Position numbers and translations under genes: made by a program. Below are positions 1-9,699 of a DNA stretch of 64,000 nt, one piece after another. Below the pieces are notes generated by a model. It did not search any database and was not told the origin of the DNA. It saw only the letters and a list, made by a program, of their open reading frames with translations. Source of the stretch: Thermoguttaceae bacterium (lineage in GTDB: Bacteria; Planctomycetota; Planctomycetia; Pirellulales; Thermoguttaceae); assembly GCA_017939795.1 (NCBI GenBank), contig JAGBAA010000092.1, positions 22,195 through 86,194 of the forward strand. Reading direction: 5' to 3'. The stretch's first letter is position 1; the number at the start of each line of letters is the position of its first letter.

Positions 1-1
1 C

Positions 2-805
2 GCGCATCAGCATTTTCTTTCTGCGCAGGACTGGCACGGCCGGGAGCTGATCCTTGAGCTGGAGAAGGATGGTATGGTGCAAACCGGATTTGATGAAAAT
101 GCGCTCCGTCTCCATGAAGCGGAACTTCGGATCCGAATGCAAAAAGGGACTCCCGAAACGGAAATTTCCTTCCTGGTGCCGGAGTTAGATCGAAAGGCCA
201 AAGTTTTTCTTTCGCTTCGCAGTATTCAGAAAAACGGTTCCCGCACGATGCAGGCGACGCTGAAAACGGACGTCGGCGGGCTTCCGACGCACTATCTGAC
301 GCCGATCTTCCCGATGCTGAATGCTCTCGGCTCTGACGCACGATTCACCGGTGCGATCGAGATCCAGCAAACGTTCAGCCGATGGAGCGGTTTCTTTCGC
401 GGGAAATTTGACGAGGTGGACGCTTCGGTATTTTTCCCGGAAAAAAATCTCATGGGCAAAGGGACGCTGGTGGTCGAAAATGCGCGGTTTGACGCATCCC
501 AGCTCATTTTTGCGGACGGGAATTTTCGAATGATCCAGGGAACCATCTCAAAACCGTTTTTGGAGCAGCTCGCACACACGACGCAGCTGACGGTGCGCGG
601 AGTCAACGTTTTGGAAGAAACGGTGGATCTCCAGGAACTTGCGTTCCGTTTTCAGATCCGAAATTCCCAGATGCAGATCTTCGGAGAATGCGGCGGATAC
701 GAATCCGGAGTTTTCCTCATGGGCCCCAACGGACCGATGCTCACCGAACCCACATTTCCGCGAGAGCCGTTTTCCCGTGCGATCCTGATGGACGCGCTCT
801 TCTGA
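2..805 (+). CDS. Hypothetical protein, C-terminal part (5' end outside window)
   Basis: An open frame runs from the first bases of the window to a TGA at 803-805, so only the last 267 residues are present. The ATG at 74 is internal, because the frame stays open upstream of it. No signal peptide or membrane segment is visible in this part. The sequence alternates short hydrophobic and polar stretches (for example LPTHYLTPIFPML and KGTLVVENARFDASQL), as in large beta-rich AsmA-like envelope proteins, but I recognise no family motif. A non-coding gap of 219 bp follows, carrying the promoter of the next gene. Function unknown; the AsmA-like comparison is a weak guess from texture only. Confidence 0.75.
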   Translation, partial: AHQHFLSAQDWHGRELILELEKDGMVQTGFDENALRLHEAELRIRMQKGTPETEISFLVPELDRKAKVFLSLRSIQKNGSRTMQATLKTDVGGLPTHYLTPIFPMLNALGSDARFTGAIEIQQTFSRWSGFFRGKFDEVDASVFFPEKNLMGKGTLVVENARFDASQLIFADGNFRMIQGTISKPFLEQLAHTTQLTVRGVNVLEETVDLQELAFRFQIRNSQMQIFGECGGYESGVFLMGPNGPMLTEPTFPREPFSRAILMDALF

Positions 806-914
806 ACGTGATTTTCTGAACGTGATTTTGAAGGGGTTTTTCTTTTCCAGAGTACAGACACACGAAGCTTCACCGGATTTTTGTCTAAAAATCGGAATTT
901 CGTCCGGCGAGGGA

Positions 915-943
915 TTGACGGCGGGACCGCTTTCTGCTAAAAT
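915..943 (+). promoter_or_regulatory. Sigma70-type promoter for the Tat-exported protein gene
   Basis: TTGACG at 915-920 and TAAAAT at 938-943 are separated by exactly 17 nt. Transcription would start near 950, giving a leader of about 75 nt before the ATG at 1025. Confidence 0.6.
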
Positions 944-1024
944 ATGGAAAATACAGAAAACCTGAAACGGAACTGAGAAAATCAGTTTTCGAAAAAGCCA
1001 TCCCCCTTACTGAAAGTTTCCAAA

Positions 1025-3637
1025 ATGAAAAAGAATCCTGCCCAAGATCCAGCCAAAAATTTCTCCATTTCCGAAGTTTCACGCCGTGAGTTCTGCGGTT
1101 CCATGGCCGGAGGTCTCCTTTTCCTGGCACTTCCGGCTTCAGCAGTCTGCGCAAATGGTGCGGGAACGGACGCAAATGCCGACGCGGAGAAAAACGCCGA
1201 GCAGAACGCAGGAAATGACGCAGCCGCCCCCAAAGAATTTCCGTGTTTCAGCGGGATCTATCCCCACCTGGCCAACTTCAACCGTGAAGGAGAATGCGGG
1301 ACCGGCGCAGTCGTTCCATGGGCTGGAAAGCTCTGGACCATCTCCTACGCGCCGCATGCTCCGTGGGGGTCGACGGATAAACTCTACGAGATCTCTCCGT
1401 CACTGGAAAAAGTCACCCGCCCCGAATCGATCGGAGGGACGCCCGCAAACCGCATGATCCACCCGGAATCGAACCAGCTTTTCATTGGGCCGTACGTCAT
1501 TGACGCAAAGGGGAACGTTCGCGTCATTGACGCAAAAGCGATGCCCGGACGCCACACTGGGAACGCGCGCCATCTGACCGACCCGGCGAACAAGATCTAC
1601 TATGCGACGATGGAGGAGGGATTCTATGAAGTGGACGTCCGCACGCTCGAGGTGAAGCAGCTTTACTGCGACTCCAACCGGCCGGACAAAACCTACCGCG
1701 ACATTCTGCCCGGATACCATGGAAAAGGATTCTACTCGGCCCAGGAGCGCATCGTGTACTCGAATAACGGGGAGCGTACCGAAAAAGCACGCCGGTATCC
1801 GGACATCGAGTCGGGGGCGTTGGGACAGTGGAGCGGAAAGGACTGGGAGGTCGTTCTCCGCAACCAGTTCACGGAAGTGACCGGTCCGGGAGGCATTCTC
1901 GGAAGCCATCCGGAACGCGACACGATCTGGGCCGTCGGGTGGGACTACCGCTCGCTGATCCTTCTGGTACTGGACGGCGGAAAGTGGTTCAAATACCGTC
2001 TGCCGAAAGGCTCGCACTGCTACGACGGCGCGCACGGCTGGAATACGGAGTGGCCGCGTATCCGTGAGATCGGCGATCCGGAAGACCTCCTCATGACGAT
2101 GCACGGTCTCTTCTGGCACTTCCCGGCCGCCTTCTGTGCGAAAAAAGCCGTCGGGATCCGTCCGCGCGCCGCGTACCTGAAAGTCATTGGCGACTTCTGC
2201 CGATGGAATGACCGCCTCGTCTTCGGGTGCGACGACACAGCGAAAAGCGAATTCCTCAACAAAAGTCCCTTCAAAGGCACTCTGGCGGAACCCGGACAGT
2301 CCAACTCCAACCTCTGGTTCCTGGAGCCGGAAAAACTTGACTCGGAACTTGGACGCCCGCTCGGACGCGGAGCTGTCTGGTTCAATGAAACGGTAGAAGC
2401 CGGTACGGTCAGCGATCCGTACCTGTTTGGCGGGTGGGATCTCCGCGGTGCGCACATTCGGCACGATGCCGGAAAGAGCGTGGATCTCCGATTCGAAGTT
2501 GACCTCAACGGCGACGGAAACTGGACGGAACTCCGGACAGAAACCGTCTCCGGCGAAGCATGGATCGAATTCCCTGCCGACGTCAAGGGGGAATGGATCC
2601 GCGTCTCGACTGACACAAAACTCCCGAACGCGACCTGCTTCTTCCAGTACGCCATGCGCGAAACACGCTCTGCCGGTCCGCGGGATGCCCGGTTTGAGGG
2701 ATTGGCGGCTCCTGGTGCGAAAAACTTCTGCGGCAGTACATTCTGGGTCCGCGCGGATAATCAGCGGCTGGCGGTCGTTTCGCAGATGGTGGAAGACGGG
2801 AAACCGCAGGCGAAACGCTACTATGAGCTGACCGAAGAGAGCAAACTCGTGCGCAGCGACCGTGATTTCGGAGGCGGCGAACAGGGTACGATCGGCCGGA
2901 TCCTCAACATGGTGGAAGTCCGGACGCTTCCGGAAAACGTTTACCGCGTGGATGAGATGAGCGTCATCTGCACGGTGGAGGGACAGGAATTCCGTCTCCC
3001 CATTGCGTGCGATGAGATCGTGAAGCCGCAGATCCTTCCGATGCGTCTGGATCGCGAGGCGGCAACGGAGCGCGACCTGTTCCACTGTGCCGGAATGTTC
3101 TACGAGCTTCCAGCCGTCAACGCGGGCGGACTGCCGAAAGTACGGCCTGTGGCGCGTGATGGAAAACTCATCACGGACTACGCATCCTACCGCGGGCTGA
3201 TGGTCCTCGGAGGGATCGAGAAAGCCGCGATGCAGCTTCCGGACGGCGAGCGCAACCCGCACATCATCGTCTCGGAAGACGGAAAAGCTGCACTCTGGGC
3301 CGGTGCGATCGACGACCTCTGGACCTTCGGAAAACCGGCGGCAAAGGGGTTCTTCTGGAAGAACTCGGCCGTAAAGGCGAACGTCCCCTCCCTGCCGTTC
3401 CTGATGACGGGCTTCGATAAAAAAACGCTGACGCTCACGAATCACGGACAGTCCGAAGTTTCCGTCCGGATCGAAACAGACCTGACGGCCACGGGAGTCT
3501 GGAATACATACCGAACGTTCACCATCCCGGCAGGCGAAACGCTGATGCACGAATTTCCTGCCGCCTTCCAGTCCTACTGGTTCCGCGCGGCGGCCGATAC
3601 GGATGCCGTACTGTCCGGCGAGATGGTCTATGCGTAA
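1025..3637 (+). CDS. Tat-exported propeller-like protein of unknown function
   Basis: 870 residues. The N-terminus has a twin-arginine motif (SRREFC, Arg20-Arg21) followed by a hydrophobic stretch and ASA/AVCA cleavage options, so export in folded form by the Tat system is likely. A short Ala/Asn/Asp-rich linker follows (about 45-68). The mature part has repeated blocks of the type KLWTISYAPHAPWG, GKDWEVVLRNQ and HPERDTIWAVGWDY, which read like beta-propeller blades, then a beta-sandwich-like C-terminal third. I recognise no catalytic motif. Its own promoter lies at 915-943 and a dispersed repeat follows the stop. The ATG is preceded by only a weak ribosome-binding sequence. Substrate unknown; comparable large exported proteins in planctomycetes often sit near sugar-degradation genes. 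Confidence 0.85.
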   Translation: MKKNPAQDPAKNFSISEVSRREFCGSMAGGLLFLALPASAVCANGAGTDANADAEKNAEQNAGNDAAAPKEFPCFSGIYPHLANFNREGECGTGAVVPWAGKLWTISYAPHAPWGSTDKLYEISPSLEKVTRPESIGGTPANRMIHPESNQLFIGPYVIDAKGNVRVIDAKAMPGRHTGNARHLTDPANKIYYATMEEGFYEVDVRTLEVKQLYCDSNRPDKTYRDILPGYHGKGFYSAQERIVYSNNGERTEKARRYPDIESGALGQWSGKDWEVVLRNQFTEVTGPGGILGSHPERDTIWAVGWDYRSLILLVLDGGKWFKYRLPKGSHCYDGAHGWNTEWPRIREIGDPEDLLMTMHGLFWHFPAAFCAKKAVGIRPRAAYLKVIGDFCRWNDRLVFGCDDTAKSEFLNKSPFKGTLAEPGQSNSNLWFLEPEKLDSELGRPLGRGAVWFNETVEAGTVSDPYLFGGWDLRGAHIRHDAGKSVDLRFEVDLNGDGNWTELRTETVSGEAWIEFPADVKGEWIRVSTDTKLPNATCFFQYAMRETRSAGPRDARFEGLAAPGAKNFCGSTFWVRADNQRLAVVSQMVEDGKPQAKRYYELTEESKLVRSDRDFGGGEQGTIGRILNMVEVRTLPENVYRVDEMSVICTVEGQEFRLPIACDEIVKPQILPMRLDREAATERDLFHCAGMFYELPAVNAGGLPKVRPVARDGKLITDYASYRGLMVLGGIEKAAMQLPDGERNPHIIVSEDGKAALWAGAIDDLWTFGKPAAKGFFWKNSAVKANVPSLPFLMTGFDKKTLTLTNHGQSEVSVRIETDLTATGVWNTYRTFTIPAGETLMHEFPAAFQSYWFRAAADTDAVLSGEMVYA

Positions 3638-3647
3638 GTTTTGCGAA

Positions 3648-3870
3648 AAAGGGAAAAACGATTTCAAAATGTTTTTCCCTCTCGGCCGTTCATGACATGA
3701 CGGGCTGCCAGGCGGCACTCGGAGAGTGCCGTCGCGCGTGGGACCGCTTGCGCTGCAATCTCAACCACTGAGAGCACAGAAGAGCCGCAGAAACACACTG
3801 AAATGGGGAACATGAAAAGCACAAAAAACATCAAAAAGTTTTAAAAGTGAGACTCTGAGAGGGAAACAAT
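3648..3870 (+). repeat. Dispersed intergenic palindromic repeat, copy 1 (forward, plus partial second unit)
   Basis: The hairpin arms AGGGAAAAAC (3650-3659) and GTTTTTCCCT (3671-3680) pair perfectly. They are followed by the conserved CGGCCGTTCATGACATGACG block, the imperfect GGCACTC/GAGTGCC hairpin, the GCGTGGGACC block and the ACCACTGAGAGCACAGAAG module. A second, truncated unit starts near 3818 with AAACATCAAAAAGTTTT and stops inside the hairpin at about 3870. The rest of the 422-bp gap (to 4059) holds a T-rich stretch and a TATAAT at 3980-3985 without a good -35. Confidence 0.8.
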
Positions 3871-4059
3871 ATGGTCGGCAAAATCGGAATTTTCCGCACG
3901 ATCAGAATCTTAATGTGCTTTTTTTTTCATTTTTGAGATTTTTTTGAGGGGAGAAGCGACTTTATTATTTTTTGGGGCGTATAATTTATTCTGTTTACTG
4001 GGAATGATTTCAATCAATATATTTTTCCTGGTATTTGCCCCCAACAAATGGAGAATAAA

Positions 4060-6372
4060 ATGAAGATCACACGCAAAGGGACTGCTGCGCGCATTTCCCG
4101 ATTCATGGGTATTTCCTTTCTTGCCGCACTTGGCGTTTCTGCCTGTCTGCCGGTAAATGCTGACGTCATCGAGAACGTCCTTCTTTCCGATGCCGGTCCG
4201 TATGTCGGTTCTGGAAACGATAACGGGTGGAAGGAATACGATCTGCGGGATCTTGAGCTTGGCGATAATTTTGCCGTGAATTTTACGCTCTCCTCGTTCA
4301 CCAGCGACCGTGTGAACGTGGCTTTAGCGCAGAGTTTTTCGGATGCCATCCGCGGTACGACGAAGGGATACTCCTGGTTCCTGCGCCGGGATACGACCTC
4401 CATTTCCCAATATCATTCTTCTACGAAGACGTCAAGCGGTGCCAATGATTACCGGAATGCCCTCCTTGGTCCGGGAAACACGCCGGTTTCCGCCGGTCAG
4501 GAACTGGATATTTCCATGGTCTTCAACACGAAGGACAATATTGTCTCGTACTACATCGACGACATTTACTACGGCTCGTTCACTCCAGACCGAACGCTGA
4601 GCGACCCGGCGAAATTCGATCCGTACTATCTGCGTCTTTCCGCGTATAATGGAACGCCGGAATTCACGAATATCCGCGTCGGGACTGCCGTCACGTTCAC
4701 CGAGGCCGCCGCGTCGGGGAAATGGGCGGACACGGCCGTCTGGGGAAGTGCTCCGACCGCCGAGGGAAGCTACCGCATGATGGATGCCCATACGCTCACG
4801 CTCGACACGGCAGGTGCGAAAGCGAACAATCTCTCGCTCTGCGCCAATTCCGCCATGACGATCACCGAAGGTGCCGACCTGACGCTCGGTTCGACGTTCG
4901 TCGTGCAGAATGATGCGAAACTGAATCTCGCGGGAACGCTCACAGCCGGGAAAAACGCAAACATCAAAACGCTCGGCGTGACCGGGAAAAACGCGGCTCT
5001 GAACAGTACCGGCGAGATCCGCATCGGTGAGCTTCAGATGAATTCCGGGAACCGCCTCCTCATCTCCGGCGCGAGTGCCGTCGAACTGGATTCTGTCACG
5101 GGGACCGGTACGCTGGCGATCGGGAAGGACGCGAATTACAGTCTGACGGTCGATTCGCCGCTCACGGAAGGCTCGGTCCTGGAACTCGCCGGCGGAAAAA
5201 TCACGGCAGATTTTGAAGGCCGACTGAATCACTACTACTATGAATCCGCGCAGAATGGAAACAATGACTCCGCCGATGACATTGCCGGAACGCTCGCCGA
5301 CGGCACGAACGGAGGCATTTTCAAGAATGCTGTCCCGAATCTTTCAAACATCATTTCCGGATACGAAGCCAACCGTCCTGTCGCGGAAGGAAGTATGCAC
5401 CATGGTTCCACGAAACTCCAGGATGACTTTGCGCACGCCTGGTCGGGATACTTCACGCCGGATGAAACGGGAGCGTACTCACTCTGGACGACTTCGGACG
5501 ACTGGACCTGGGTCCTGGTCGACCTGAATCAGAACGGCATTTTTGAAAAAAATGAATGCCTTGCGGGCGGTTCATGCGTCGTCAGCAATGCGTCGGTCGA
5601 CCTGACTGCCGGAGAATCTTACGCCATGATGTTCACCTTCACGGAACGCGGCGGTTCGGAGTACTGGCGTTTCCAGGTCGGTACCGGGACTGTGGACGCC
5701 AACACTTCGAAAGACGTCCTGATCAGCGATAATTCCGGCTCGTGGAGCCTCGCGAAATCGCTGGATTACTCGAAGATCGACCTTTCCGTTACGGACGCCG
5801 GATCCGAAATGGAACTCAACACGCCGAAAGCGGCCTTCAAATCCCTCACGATGACCGATGGTTCCGACCTGACCGTTTCCGGGACCGCACAGCGTGTGGA
5901 AGTCGGGAACCTCACCAGCGCCGCCGCCGAGATCGACGCCCCCGGAAAAACGCTGGCAGTCTCCAATCTGGAACTGACTCAGGAAGCGAATGCGGAAAGC
6001 GTCTTCGCACTCAACGGCGATCTGGAACTGATGGACGGCGCACACGTTTTCTTTGACCTGACGGACAGCGATGCGGAATTCATGGACATCCTCGGCGATC
6101 TGGCCCTTGCGGGGGACGTGACCTTCCAGATCGAAGGTGAAATGGGACTCCGACGTGCCAACCTGATGGAGATCCATGGAACGCTTGACGGCAATACGCT
6201 CTCGAGTATCGCGCTGGTCAGCGATTCCCTCTATGATGTGTACCTCGGCTTCGAAAACGGGATGCTCTACGCAGACATCGGCGTTCCGGAACCGGGAACC
6301 TGCACGCTCCTGATCCTCGGTACGTTCGGTATCCTCGGTCTCGTACGCCGGAATCGAAAGAGTAGAAAATAG
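4060..6372 (+). CDS. Exported PA14-domain protein with PEP-CTERM anchor
   Basis: 770 residues from the ATG at 4060. This start is preferred over the ATG at 4048 because the GGAG at 4050-4053 then serves as ribosome-binding site 6 nt upstream. A signal peptide covers about residues 1-34. A lectin/LamG-like block (about 35-215) is followed by an autotransporter-like beta region with ADLTLG and KLNLAGTL steps. A PA14-like segment (about 390-543) contains GYFTPDETGAYSLWTTSDDWTWVLVD. The C-terminus is a textbook PEP-CTERM signal: VPEPG, a hydrophobic stretch, then RRNRKSRK (about 741-770). Such proteins are sorted by an exosortase and anchored or released at the cell surface; PA14 modules commonly bind carbohydrate. 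No exosortase gene is in the window. Confidence 0.88.
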   Translation: MKITRKGTAARISRFMGISFLAALGVSACLPVNADVIENVLLSDAGPYVGSGNDNGWKEYDLRDLELGDNFAVNFTLSSFTSDRVNVALAQSFSDAIRGTTKGYSWFLRRDTTSISQYHSSTKTSSGANDYRNALLGPGNTPVSAGQELDISMVFNTKDNIVSYYIDDIYYGSFTPDRTLSDPAKFDPYYLRLSAYNGTPEFTNIRVGTAVTFTEAAASGKWADTAVWGSAPTAEGSYRMMDAHTLTLDTAGAKANNLSLCANSAMTITEGADLTLGSTFVVQNDAKLNLAGTLTAGKNANIKTLGVTGKNAALNSTGEIRIGELQMNSGNRLLISGASAVELDSVTGTGTLAIGKDANYSLTVDSPLTEGSVLELAGGKITADFEGRLNHYYYESAQNGNNDSADDIAGTLADGTNGGIFKNAVPNLSNIISGYEANRPVAEGSMHHGSTKLQDDFAHAWSGYFTPDETGAYSLWTTSDDWTWVLVDLNQNGIFEKNECLAGGSCVVSNASVDLTAGESYAMMFTFTERGGSEYWRFQVGTGTVDANTSKDVLISDNSGSWSLAKSLDYSKIDLSVTDAGSEMELNTPKAAFKSLTMTDGSDLTVSGTAQRVEVGNLTSAAAEIDAPGKTLAVSNLELTQEANAESVFALNGDLELMDGAHVFFDLTDSDAEFMDILGDLALAGDVTFQIEGEMGLRRANLMEIHGTLDGNTLSSIALVSDSLYDVYLGFENGMLYADIGVPEPGTCTLLILGTFGILGLVRRNRKSRK

Positions 6373-6397
6373 GCGCTTTCAGCTTGCGTTCCTCCTC

Positions 6398-6595
6398 TCG
6401 TGTGATTCTGCGCTCCTCTGTGTGATCTTAGCGATGGGACCTGTCGGCGAAAGGTCCCACGCGCGGCGGCACTCTTCGAGAGCCGTCTGGCTGCCCGCAA
6501 AGAGGTCAAGGCAGTGAGAGGGAAACATTTTGAAATCGTTTCCCTCTCAGACTCTCCCTTCAAAAACTTTTTGATGTTTTGGTGTTTCTGTATTT
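6398..6595 (-). repeat. Dispersed intergenic palindromic repeat, copy 2 (reverse)
   Basis: Perfect 11-bp stem GAGAGGGAAAC (6516-6526) / GTTTCCCTCTC (6538-6548) with an 11-nt loop. It is preceded by GGTCCCACGCGCG and GGCACTCTTCGAGAGCC, and followed by TTCAAAAACTTTTTGATG. It fills the gap between two convergent genes. Confidence 0.82.
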
Positions 6596-6614
6596 TTCGT
6601 GGTGGAATCGATAC

Positions 6615-9038
6615 TCAGTTCCCGGAGGAATTATTTTTCCTCTTCCGGCTGGTCTCAAATTTCCCCGTCTCAGTCTCCAGTTTCTGCCAGAACGGATTCT
6701 GCCGGTCGCCGCGGGTCCGGACATCTTCCAGAAGAATACGCAGATCCGGTTTCGTGTCGCGCGGAACACGGACTTTTTTCCCGTTGACGAGGAAATTGAT
6801 CGGCTGTTCAAAATCGAGCATGGAGGGTCCGACCCAGAACGTCACTTTCCCGGTCGGGACGTTGACTTTCAGAGTGTTGACCGACGGGATCAGTTCTGCA
6901 GAGATCTTAGCCGGGATCGCGCCGCGGACGGGGAACTGCGCGGGAAGGACGATCGAATTCGGCGGGAGCGTTTCGACGTCGACCCACCAGAAAAAATCAT
7001 CCCACGGCCGCATCGTGCGGACTTCGAATTTTTCGGGGTAGAAATTACGTTTCTTGCGTTCCATCCAGTCAAAGAGGCGCAGAAGTTCATCAGAAAACGG
7101 CTCGTGTCCGCGTCCCAGAAATTCCGCGACGGTCAGATCGTATCCATGGAGCGAGTAGCGGGAAAGCACGTTGGAGTTTCTGCTAAGTATCTGATTGTCC
7201 AGAGCACCGCAGATGAAGTAGATCGGCAGTCGGCGAGCATTGGACCAATACAGATTGCAGTATTTGTCCGCGTGTGCCGAGATCGGGATCAGGCCGGCCC
7301 ACAGGTCGGGGTGAGCGCATCCAATATCCCATGCCGCGTCGCCCCCTTCGAAATGTCCGGAAAGAAAGACTCTGTCCGTGTCGATCGAGAATCGCTGCGT
7401 CACGTGGTGCAGAACGTTCAGGACTGCCGCGTGTTCACGTGCCGAGTACTCGTACTCGCGCTGATCTTTGTTCATCCAGTCTACCGAAATGACGATGTAG
7501 CCGTTTCTGCCTGCCTGACCGTAACGGAAACCTTTGGGGTTGAAGCTCCCCGTCCACCATTCCATTTCCTTCAGCGGGTCGTCAGTTTCGCCATGAAGGC
7601 AGAGGATCGCCGGATAGAGCCGGAGCGGATCGTATTCCAGCGGAAGCTGGACCCAGTACCGGATCGGCTGTTCATCGACGGTGGAAGGGGTCTGAAGGCG
7701 AAAGAAACCGTCCTTTCCCTGCCATTCGTCCTTTCCGACACGCACCGGCGGCTTCATGTGCGAGAGGATCGCCGAAACGATCTTCACCGACCCGGCTTCT
7801 TCCTGCCGGAATCTGCGGAACGCCTCTTCGCGGGCCAGGTCGCTTTCCGCCTCCATGTAGTTCTGGATCAGTTCCCGGACACGCACAGCCGAGACTGCCG
7901 TCACGAGCCGATCCACGGCATTTTTGCTCCCCATCAGCCAGCAGGTGACTGCGAGAGCCGTCCGCTGCTGAACGTCCACTCCGTCCACGTCCATCATCGA
8001 CTCAAACGCCTCCATGCGCGGAAGCGTCGCGTAGTTCACCGATTCCAGGATCTCCACGAGCACCGGTTTCAGGGTCTCGCGCGTCTGTTCGTCCTGGAGT
8101 TCCTTCCAGCATTTCTGGATCCCGGCGATGAGCTTTTCGATCCGTTCGTCCATCGCGGTGAATTCCTTCTTCATGTCGTCGACCTGAATGAGCGTTTCGC
8201 CCGCGACGCCTTTCGCCGGGAACTGCGCGAGCATTTCCTGAACCAGCGTGTACTGTCCTTTCGACTGCCGGAATTTCAGCTCGTTGAGCGCACGTTTTGC
8301 CGAGAGCTGACGCACGATCGCCAATGTCGGCGCAAGTTTCTTTTTGACCGATTCCGCATCCTCGCCGTCCGCCTGCTGAATGACCCGGTTCAGTTCATAC
8401 GCCGCCAGCTCATACCGTTCCGCCTGAATGAAAAACCGTGCGATCTTCTGCGCCGCTTCCAGTTCCGACCCCTTACAGAGACGGATCGCCTGTTTTCGAA
8501 GAATGGGGAGCAGCTGCTCGACCGGAATGTTCGTCGTCGCGATGCGCATATCCCAGATGAAGTTCGTGCATTCGATCTTCGTCCAGAACGGCGTGATCTC
8601 AGTGATGCACTGGATGATGTCCCGCGGTCCCTGCATCGTCGCCATCTGGATGGTCCGGCGTCCAAATTCGTCGAACGGCTCCTCTTTCAAAAGAAGTCCC
8701 ATTCCCTGGATCGCAGGTCCGCTTTCGAGGATCTTCTGCCGAAGGATGAATTTCTCCGGAATGACCTCCAGCTCGGAATTTGAAAAAACGTCCGCGACCT
8801 GTTTTCTCGGTACGTATGTCCGGCGCAGATCGTCGTCGAGAAAGACGATATTCAGCGGTACGATCTGCGATTCCGGACTCGCGTACTGCGGCAGGTCGCC
8901 GAATTTCGGAAGCATCCCCTCCCGTCCGAGCAGATGTCTGCCGTCCTTGAGCAGAATGTCGGTCGCGCCGGCCTCCGTACTCATCCAAAAGCCGCAAAAT
9001 GCCGTCAGCAAAAAAATAAAAGCTGCATGGATCTTCAT
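6615..9038 (-). CDS. Exported esterase-fold protein lacking the catalytic serine
   Basis: 807 residues from the ATG at 9036-9038, which begins a clear signal peptide (hydrophobic AAFIFLLTAFCGFW, then STEAGA). The N-terminal 450 residues are largely helical. The C-terminal half (about 470-720) is an alpha/beta-hydrolase: YPAILCLHGE (oxyanion region), GYIVISVDW, RVFLSGHFEGGDAAWD, an acidic residue near GALDN and a His in GRGHEPF. At the nucleophile elbow the usual GxSxG reads GHFEGG, with Phe where Ser is expected (codon near 7350). Exported, but probably not a working serine esterase. A basic C-terminus (RKRKNNSSGN) follows. Its promoter was not identified; a dispersed repeat separates it from guaB. 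Confidence 0.85.
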   Translation of the reverse strand: MKIHAAFIFLLTAFCGFWMSTEAGATDILLKDGRHLLGREGMLPKFGDLPQYASPESQIVPLNIVFLDDDLRRTYVPRKQVADVFSNSELEVIPEKFILRQKILESGPAIQGMGLLLKEEPFDEFGRRTIQMATMQGPRDIIQCITEITPFWTKIECTNFIWDMRIATTNIPVEQLLPILRKQAIRLCKGSELEAAQKIARFFIQAERYELAAYELNRVIQQADGEDAESVKKKLAPTLAIVRQLSAKRALNELKFRQSKGQYTLVQEMLAQFPAKGVAGETLIQVDDMKKEFTAMDERIEKLIAGIQKCWKELQDEQTRETLKPVLVEILESVNYATLPRMEAFESMMDVDGVDVQQRTALAVTCWLMGSKNAVDRLVTAVSAVRVRELIQNYMEAESDLAREEAFRRFRQEEAGSVKIVSAILSHMKPPVRVGKDEWQGKDGFFRLQTPSTVDEQPIRYWVQLPLEYDPLRLYPAILCLHGETDDPLKEMEWWTGSFNPKGFRYGQAGRNGYIVISVDWMNKDQREYEYSAREHAAVLNVLHHVTQRFSIDTDRVFLSGHFEGGDAAWDIGCAHPDLWAGLIPISAHADKYCNLYWSNARRLPIYFICGALDNQILSRNSNVLSRYSLHGYDLTVAEFLGRGHEPFSDELLRLFDWMERKKRNFYPEKFEVRTMRPWDDFFWWVDVETLPPNSIVLPAQFPVRGAIPAKISAELIPSVNTLKVNVPTGKVTFWVGPSMLDFEQPINFLVNGKKVRVPRDTKPDLRILLEDVRTRGDRQNPFWQKLETETGKFETSRKRKNNSSGN

Positions 9039-9185
9039 GATTTCTGAGTCGGAAAATGGTTGGGAAATGATTTCGGGAGTCCGGAATAAAACAGGACAAA
9101 AAAGGGACTCTTTTTGCTGAGTATAGCGAAAATCGTTCCTCAAGTCAAGAAAGTTCCTGCGATTTCATCCGAAAAAAAGACAAAA

Positions 9186-9450
9186 AAGCCAAACATCAAA
9201 AAGTTTTCGAAAGCTTCGAGCTGCGGCGGGCGGACTGCGCTTCCGCGCACAGGCAAAAACCCGTTCCCGTTGGTTAGCGGACGTTTGCGTCCTCTCTGCA
9301 AAACCTTCACGCCTCGGCGCAAAAAAGGATCCCACGCGCGACGGCACACTGCGAGAGCCGTCCGGCTGCCCGTCATGGCATGAATGGCTGAGGGGGAAAC
9401 ATTTTGGAAATCGTTTCCCTCTCAAACTCTCCTTTCAAAAACTTTTAAAT
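9186..9450. repeat. Dispersed intergenic palindromic repeat, copy 3 (inverted composite)
   Basis: It starts with the forward end (CAAACATCAAAAAGTTTTCG, 9190s) and the GCTGCGGCGGGCGGACTGCG module. It then switches to the reverse form: CCACGCGCGACGGCAC, GAGAGCCGTCCGGCTGCCCG and the hairpin GAGGGGGAAAC (9390-9400) / GTTTCCCTCTC (9413-9423), ending in TTCAAAAACTTTT. It lies between two divergent genes. The remainder up to 9626 is AT-rich with a C-run at 9570-9577; no convincing promoter was found. Confidence 0.78.
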
Positions 9451-9626
9451 ATTTCCTAAACTCTTTTTGGGGATGTTTGAGCGTTCTGGATTTTCTGATT
9501 GACGCAGTTCTTTAGAATATTTTGGTTTTTTCTTAAAAAAAAAGAAAAAAAACGGTAAAATTTCCACCGCCCCCCCTTCTAATTTTTCGTGTTTGAGCAT
9601 AATATTAGAGGGAACTACTTTAAAGA

Positions 9627-9657
9627 GTGTGCCAGGACTGCTCTATACCTGACGCAC
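9627..9657 (+). promoter_or_regulatory. Leader hairpin upstream of guaB
   Basis: GTGTGCCAGG (9627-9636) pairs with CCTGACGCAC (9648-9657), with one C/A mismatch and one G-T wobble and an 11-nt loop. It sits about 40 nt before the guaB start and 30 nt before its strong Shine-Dalgarno. It resembles no riboswitch class I know. It could be a translational control element or merely an RNA fold. Confidence 0.35.
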
Positions 9658-9699
9658 CCTATTTTCATTCTGGATCGCCTTCATTTAAGGAGAGTTTTT

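Noticed and set aside
1400..3718. 772-residue open frame on the minus strand opposite the Tat-exported protein gene
   Set aside because: It is an exact antisense shadow of a well-supported gene, Arg/Phe/Val-rich without domains. Similar long shadows at 6579-8783, 16269-18560, 34002-35846, 39629-41323, 43080-44756 and 56206-58227 follow from codon bias.
9627..9657. Purine or guanidine riboswitch before guaB
   Set aside because: It is a single imperfect hairpin and lacks the junction sequences of known classes.
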